This document shows positions 6,490 through 9,869 of a stretch of 9,869 nucleotides of DNA, in pieces. This DNA comes from Gemmatimonadota bacterium. Its GTDB lineage: Bacteria > Gemmatimonadota > Gemmatimonadetes > JACCXV01. Made by a program: the position numbers and the translations under genes. Numbering within the stretch: position 1 is the first letter of the stretch; every line of letters begins with the position of its first letter. The notes below the pieces were generated by a model. The model was not told the origin of the DNA and made no database searches. It saw only the letters and a program-made list of their open reading frames with translations. The stretch is taken from NCBI GenBank assembly GCA_013696835.1, contig JACCXV010000113.1, positions 1 to 9,869 of the forward strand, given 5' to 3'.

Positions 6490-7992
6490 GTGTTCCGCAG
6501 CGTGCTCGTGGCGAACCGCGGGGAGATCGCCCTGCGCGTCATCCGCACGCTGCGCGAGATGGGGATTCGAAGCGTAGCCGTGCATTCGGACGCGGACGCG
6601 GACGCCCCCCACGTCGCCGCCGCGGACGCGGCCTGCCGGATCGGTCCCGCACCTGCGAGGGAGAGTTACCTGGACGCCGCCAGGGTTCTCGGCGCCGCAC
6701 GCGAGACGGGCGCGGAGGCGGTCCATCCCGGGTACGGCTTCCTGTCGGAGAGCGCCGCGTTCGCGCGCGCGTGCGCAGAGGCTGGCGTCGTCTTCATCGG
6801 TCCCTCCCCGGAGGCTCTCGAGGCCACCGGCGACAAGGCCGGTGCCCGGCGGACGGCGGGGCGCGTCGGCGTCCCCGTCGTTCCAGGCAGAGGGCCTTCC
6901 GCCGATCTGCAAGACCTCGCGCACCAGGCCCGCGAGCTCCCCTTCCCGATGCTGGTCAAGGCCGCAGCCGGAGGCGGCGGCAAGGGCATGCGCCGCGTGA
7001 ACGCCGCCGCCGAGCTGGACGAGGCTCTTCGCGGCGCGGCGCGCGAGGCACGCGCCGCCTTCGGCGGCGACGACCGCCTGCTGCTCGAGCGATACGTCCA
7101 TCCAGCGCGTCACATCGAGGTGCAGGTGCTGGGCGACGGACGGGGCGGGGTTGCCGCGCTCGGAGAGCGCGAGTGCAGCCTTCAGCGCCGCTACCAGAAG
7201 ATCGTGGAGGAGTCCCCTTCCTCCGCCATCGACTCCCTCCTCCGTGAACGGCTTCTCGAGGCGGCGCGCCGCTTCGCGTCGGCCGTGCGCTACTCCGGGG
7301 CCGGGACGGTGGAGTTCCTGGTGGCCCCAGAGGGAACGTTCCACTTCCTCGAGATGAACGCGCGGCTGCAGGTCGAGCATCCCGTGACCGAGCTCGTGAC
7401 TGGTCTCGACCTGGTGCGGCTGCAGCTGGAGCTCGCCAGCGGAGAGCGGCTCGACCTCACGGTCCTCGAGGGTCGCTCGCGCGGGCACGCCATCGAGGCG
7501 CGGCTCTACGCGGAGGATCCCCAGTCGGGCTTCCTGCCCACTTGCGGGACGGTAGGGAGGCTGCGGTGGCCGGGCGGTCCCGGAGTGCGCGTGGATGCCG
7601 GGATCGAAGAAGCGAGCGTGGTGGGCACGGATTACGATCCCCTGCTGGCGAAAATCCTGGCCTGGGCGCCGGATCGGGAGCACGCGCGCACGCGCCTGGT
7701 CCGCGCGCTCGAGGAGACGGCCCTGCTCGGCTTCCGCACCAATCAATCCTTTCTCCTCGAACTCCTGGATTCGGAGGCATTCCGCTCGGGACTCACCTTC
7801 ACGGACACTGTGGAAGGCGCGGCGAACGGCAGGGGCGACGGCGATCCCCCGGGGTTCGTCCTCGCCGCCGCGGCGTACCTGCTCGGCTCCCGCCGCGAGC
7901 GAACCGCCCGGGATGGGGCGGCGATGAACCCCAGGGAAGACCGAGGATCTCCCTGGACTGGCCTCGGCGCGTGGCGCCTGGGGGGCGGATGA
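6490..7992 (+). CDS. liuD: Methylcrotonyl-CoA carboxylase alpha subunit, biotin carboxylase part
   Basis: A 500-residue protein from GTG 6490, one base after the previous stop. It carboxylates biotin with ATP and bicarbonate. The N-terminus RSVLVANRGEIALRVIRT, the ATP loop GGGGKGMR (residues 161-168), LQRRYQKIVEESPSS and the catalytic run EMNARLQVEHPVTE (Glu288, Asn290, Arg292, Glu296, fortuitously the same numbering as E. coli AccC) define the domain. The usual His of QRRHQK is Tyr here, a variant seen in other acyl-CoA carboxylases. The biotin carboxylase domain ends near residue 445; the remainder is the linker found in one-piece alpha subunits, ending SPWTGLGAWRLGGG. In intact homologues this WRL segment leads straight into the BT domain, but here a TGA at 7990-7992 ends the frame and the rest of the subunit is encoded in the next ORF, one frame back. 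Broken, recoded or genuinely split: see the slippery-site entry. Confidence 0.9.
   Translation: MFRSVLVANRGEIALRVIRTLREMGIRSVAVHSDADADAPHVAAADAACRIGPAPARESYLDAARVLGAARETGAEAVHPGYGFLSESAAFARACAEAGVVFIGPSPEALEATGDKAGARRTAGRVGVPVVPGRGPSADLQDLAHQARELPFPMLVKAAAGGGGKGMRRVNAAAELDEALRGAAREARAAFGGDDRLLLERYVHPARHIEVQVLGDGRGGVAALGERECSLQRRYQKIVEESPSSAIDSLLRERLLEAARRFASAVRYSGAGTVEFLVAPEGTFHFLEMNARLQVEHPVTELVTGLDLVRLQLELASGERLDLTVLEGRSRGHAIEARLYAEDPQSGFLPTCGTVGRLRWPGGPGVRVDAGIEEASVVGTDYDPLLAKILAWAPDREHARTRLVRALEETALLGFRTNQSFLLELLDSEAFRSGLTFTDTVEGAANGRGDGDPPGFVLAAAAYLLGSRRERTARDGAAMNPREDRGSPWTGLGAWRLGGG
7980..7992 (+). other. G6 slippery-type sequence and ATGA overlap at the break in the alpha subunit
   Basis: Six G residues (7980-7985) followed by C read as codons CTG GGG GGC in the biotin carboxylase frame, so G GGG GGC fits the X XXY YYZ pattern of a -1 slippery heptamer. 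A -1 shift here joins AWRLGGG directly to the frame containing MSSGKFRLMAG. Six bases later ATGA provides both the upstream stop (7990-7992) and the downstream start (7989). Homopolymer miscalling, true -1 frameshifting and coupled re-initiation all fit; no stimulatory hairpin or pseudoknot was identified by eye. Confidence 0.5.
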
Positions 7993-8612
7993 GCTCGGGG
8001 AAGTTTCGTCTCATGGCCGGCGCAACGACGTACGAGATCCTCCTCGCGCGGCCCGATGCCGGTGGCGGCGTGACGCTGAGCGGGACCCGGCAGCGCGCGG
8101 GAGCGGAAACGGTGGAAGCCCTCGAGGAGCTGCGCGCCGAGATCGCCGATGCTGGCGGGGACCTTCGGATCCGCGTTGGAGAGCGCGTGCATGCCCTCGA
8201 CGTGGCAGCGCAGGGACGCGGCGTGTGGCTGGGGTGGCAGGGCCGCTCCTTCTACGTCGAGCCCACGGGCCCGGCGCGCTTCGCCAGCGCCGCCGCCATG
8301 ACGTCGGACGAGCTGCGAGCGCCCATGACGGGAACGGTGCTCGAGGTTCGCGTCGCCCCGGGTCAGCGGGTGAGCCGTGACGACGTGCTGGCGGTCCTCG
8401 AGGCGATGAAGATGGAGTACCGGATCGTGGCGCCCCGGGATGCGGAGGTGGCAACGGTCGCCATCCGGCCAGGCCAGCGTGTCGAGCTGGGCACGACTCT
8501 CATTCGCCTGCGGGAGGAAGGAGAGAAGGAAGGAAAGAAGGCAGGAAAGAAGGCAGCGGAAAAGGCAGGGCAGGAGGAAGGAGGAGCGGAAGTCCAAATG
8601 CGGGAGCAATGA
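7989..8612 (+). CDS. liuD: Methylcrotonyl-CoA carboxylase alpha subunit, BT and biotin carboxyl carrier part
   Basis: A 207-residue ORF from ATG 7989, overlapping the previous stop by four bases. Residues 1-95 would correspond to the BT domain that docks the alpha subunit onto the beta subunit, but the first BT strand (WRL) is left behind in the upstream ORF. Residues about 103-174 are a biotinyl domain: APMTGTVLEV, then EAMKMEY with Lys141 as the biotinylation site, then a second half ending GTTLIRL. The final 30 residues are an atypical Lys/Glu/Gly/Ala tail (GKKAGKKAAEKAG) encoded by a purine-rich repeat. The only ribosome-binding-like sequence is the G-rich run just before the ATG. Together with the upstream ORF it makes up about 707 residues, close to a one-piece alpha subunit plus the extra tail. 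The ATGA at 8609-8612 couples it to the lyase gene. Product identity is sure; whether it is a separate protein is not. Confidence 0.85.
   Translation: MSSGKFRLMAGATTYEILLARPDAGGGVTLSGTRQRAGAETVEALEELRAEIADAGGDLRIRVGERVHALDVAAQGRGVWLGWQGRSFYVEPTGPARFASAAAMTSDELRAPMTGTVLEVRVAPGQRVSRDDVLAVLEAMKMEYRIVAPRDAEVATVAIRPGQRVELGTTLIRLREEGEKEGKKAGKKAAEKAGQEEGGAEVQMREQ
8532..8555 (+). repeat. Two perfect 12-bp tandem repeats in the carrier-protein tail
   Basis: GGAAAGAAGGCA occurs at 8532-8543 and again at 8544-8555, in frame, encoding GKKA twice. It lies inside an 81-base purine-rich stretch (8512-8592) with only six cytosines; 8512-8541 is a pure 30-base purine run. It looks like a low-complexity expansion at the 3' end of the gene. 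Confidence 0.8.
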
Positions 8613-9502
8613 AGGCGCCCATCCGCATCGTGGAGGTGGGCCCTCGGGACGGCCTGCAAAACGAGCGCTCCACGATTCCAACGGCGAGCAAGGTGGCCTT
8701 CGTGGACGCGCTGTCGGCGACGGGCCTCAGCGAGATCGAGGTCAGCTCCTTCGTCTCCCCAGCCTGGGTCCCCCAGCTCGCCGACGCCGAGGAGGTGTTC
8801 CGCTCCATCCAGCGCGCGCCGGAGGTCACCTACTCCGCGCTCGTGCCCAACGAACGCGGGCTCGAGCGCGCGCTCACGGCGGGCGCGCAGAAGATCGCGG
8901 TGTTCACCGCGGCCTCGGAGGCCTTCAACCGCCGCAACGTGAACGCCTCGATCGCCGAATCCATCTAGCGCTTCCGGCCGGTGGTCGCGGGCGCGCATGC
9001 CGCGGGCATCACGGTGCGCGGCTACGTCTCGATGGCGTTCCACTCTCCGGACGAGGGGCGGATCGACCCGCAGGCGGTCGCGGGCGTCGTCCTGCGGCTC
9101 GTGGAGCTCGGCGTGGACGAGGTGTCGCTCGGCGACACGATCGGCAAGGCGTCCCCCCCCGACGTGCGGGCGCTCCTGGAACTGCTGCTGAAGGATCAGC
9201 CCGCGGGACGTCTCGCTCTGCACCTGCACGACACCTACGGCCTGGCCATCGCCAACGCGCTGACCGCGTGGGACGAGTTCGGGATCACCGCCTTCGACGC
9301 GGCGGCGGGGGGATTCGGCGGGTGCCCGTACGCGGGTGGCGCAACCGGAAACGTATCCACCGAGGACCTGGTACACGCGCTGCGAGCCAGCGGGGCGGAG
9401 GTTCTCGTCGACGGGACGGCGGTCGTGGCCGCGGCCCGGATCGTCGCGCACTTCCTGGGGCGCCCCCTCGCCTCGCGGCTCGCGAACCTGCCCGCCGCCT
9501 GA
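8609..9502 (+). pseudogene. liuE: Hydroxymethylglutaryl-CoA lyase, interrupted by an in-frame TAG at codon 120
   Basis: HMG-CoA lyase splits HMG-CoA into acetoacetate and acetyl-CoA, the last step of leucine breakdown. The ATG at 8609 overlaps the previous stop (ATGA) and follows GGGAG at 8602-8606. Codons 1-119 carry VGPRDGLQNE (Arg13, Asp14), EVSSFVSPAWVPQ and the NVNASIAESI helix. A TAG at 8966-8968 then interrupts, and the same frame resumes RFRPVV and runs to a TGA at 9500-9502. The second half keeps LGDTIG, the metal ligands in HLHDTYG (His205, His207), and FGGCPYAGGATGNVSTED with catalytic Cys239. Total length is 297 codons, normal for the family. The stop sits where human HMGCL has Gln and bacterial relatives commonly have Glu, so one base change (CAG or GAG to TAG) explains it. 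The first 119 residues lack the metal-binding His pair and catalytic Cys and cannot be active alone. There is no good ribosome binding site for re-initiation at GTG 8981. Nonsense mutation, readthrough or sequence error remain open. Confidence 0.88.
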
Positions 9503-9519
9503 GCCGCCGCCTGCCCAGC

Positions 9520-9535
9520 CCGGCGGGCCCGCCGG
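9520..9535. terminator. Perfect 16-bp GC palindrome in the convergent gap
   Basis: CCGGCGGGCCCGCCGG is its own reverse complement; as RNA it gives a 6-bp stem with a GGCC loop. It lies 18 bases after the lyase stop and 46 bases beyond the convergent permease stop, a fitting place for a bidirectional terminator. There is no T tract, and GC palindromes arise easily at this base composition. Confidence 0.35.
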
Positions 9536-9580
9536 CCGCGGACTGTCGGGCGAGGAGCGTCGGCCGCGGAGCCCTGACGG

Positions 9581-9869
9581 TCAGAGATCCCGCCTCTCGA
9601 AGGCCCAGGCCGCCAGACCGAGCGCGACGATGGCATACGCGAGGGCATACAGCACCATCGCCTCTCCCGGTGCCGAGCCACCCGTGAAGGGACTCACCGG
9701 CAGCGGCAGCGGCGGCGTCAGGAGCGAGGCGGCACGCCGCCAGAGCGCTTCGACAGGCAGCAGGAGCCGCGTCCACATGCCCACCCGGACGGCGCCCTCC
9801 GACTGCAGCAGCGCGCCGATCTGCCCCACCCACGCACCGATGAACGCCAGGCCGTAGACCAGGAACAGC
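9581..9869 (-). CDS. ABC-2 type transporter permease (C-terminal part)
   Basis: The last 95 codons of a minus-strand gene that enters from the right edge. The frame stays open to base 9869, reading LFLVYGLAFIGAWVGQIGAL before the internal GTG at 9829, so that GTG is not the start. It has one hydrophobic segment at the start, a polar loop with Pro-rich LLTPPLPLPVSP, and a final membrane helix (VLYALAYAIVALGLAAWAF) ending FERRDL. A last helix closed by a short basic-acidic FxRRDL tail is typical of ABC-2 family export permeases. The partner ATPase would be expected upstream, outside the window. Cargo cannot be inferred. It converges on the leucine operon and is probably unrelated to it. Confidence 0.7.
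   Translation of the reverse strand, partial: LFLVYGLAFIGAWVGQIGALLQSEGAVRVGMWTRLLLPVEALWRRAASLLTPPLPLPVSPFTGGSAPGEAMVLYALAYAIVALGLAAWAFERRDL

Noticed and set aside
8981..9502. An independent gene for the second half of HMG-CoA lyase, starting at GTG 8981
   Set aside because: No ribosome binding site precedes it, the fragment begins inside a conserved helix, and it is in the same frame as the first half; it is better read as one interrupted gene.

Overview
The window is very GC-rich and gene-dense. Genes overlap by 1 to 4 bases, and the longest gap between coding regions is about 120 bases. Two lipoproteins, a heme-binding c-type cytochrome and a periplasmic solute-binding protein point to a diderm (Gram-negative type) bacterium. 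An aerobic soil or sediment lineage such as Gemmatimonadota is plausible, but no rRNA or other marker is present, so the taxon is inference. I see no tRNA, rRNA, CRISPR array or insertion sequence.

Region 1 (1-3269, plus strand) looks like the 3' part of a PQQ/quinoprotein alcohol-dehydrogenase operon. It holds the C-terminus of a quinoprotein-dehydrogenase-associated solute-binding protein (MoxJ/XoxJ type), then a lipoprotein c-type cytochrome with a long disordered tether, a secreted pentapeptide-repeat protein, and a seven-bladed YVTN beta-propeller lipoprotein. The last three are joined by TGATG and ATGA stop/start overlaps and are probably translationally coupled. The quinoprotein dehydrogenase itself would lie upstream, outside the window. 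The presumed role is periplasmic alcohol oxidation, with the cytochrome taking electrons onward. The pentapeptide-repeat partner is the least explained member.

Region 2 (3270-4021) holds a DoxX-like membrane protein on the minus strand. It is convergent with region 1 and divergent from region 3. The divergent intergenic region carries a good extended -10 promoter candidate for region 3, placed so that the mRNA could be leaderless.

Region 3 (4022-9502, plus strand) is a leucine/isovalerate degradation operon in the order liuB-liuC-liuD-liuE: methylcrotonyl-CoA carboxylase beta subunit, methylglutaconyl-CoA hydratase, carboxylase alpha subunit and HMG-CoA lyase. Isovaleryl-CoA dehydrogenase (liuA) is not in the window. 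Two lesions stand out. The alpha subunit is split into a biotin carboxylase ORF and a biotin-carrier ORF at a G6 run that fits a -1 slippery heptamer, and the break falls where the BT domain should begin. The HMG-CoA lyase is interrupted by an in-frame TAG at codon 120, after which the same frame continues with all C-terminal active-site motifs. These are recent lesions, recoding sites or assembly errors; the sequence alone cannot decide.

Region 4 (9503-9869) is a short convergent gap with a perfect 16-bp GC palindrome, followed by the C-terminus of an ABC-2 type permease on the minus strand, cut by the window edge.
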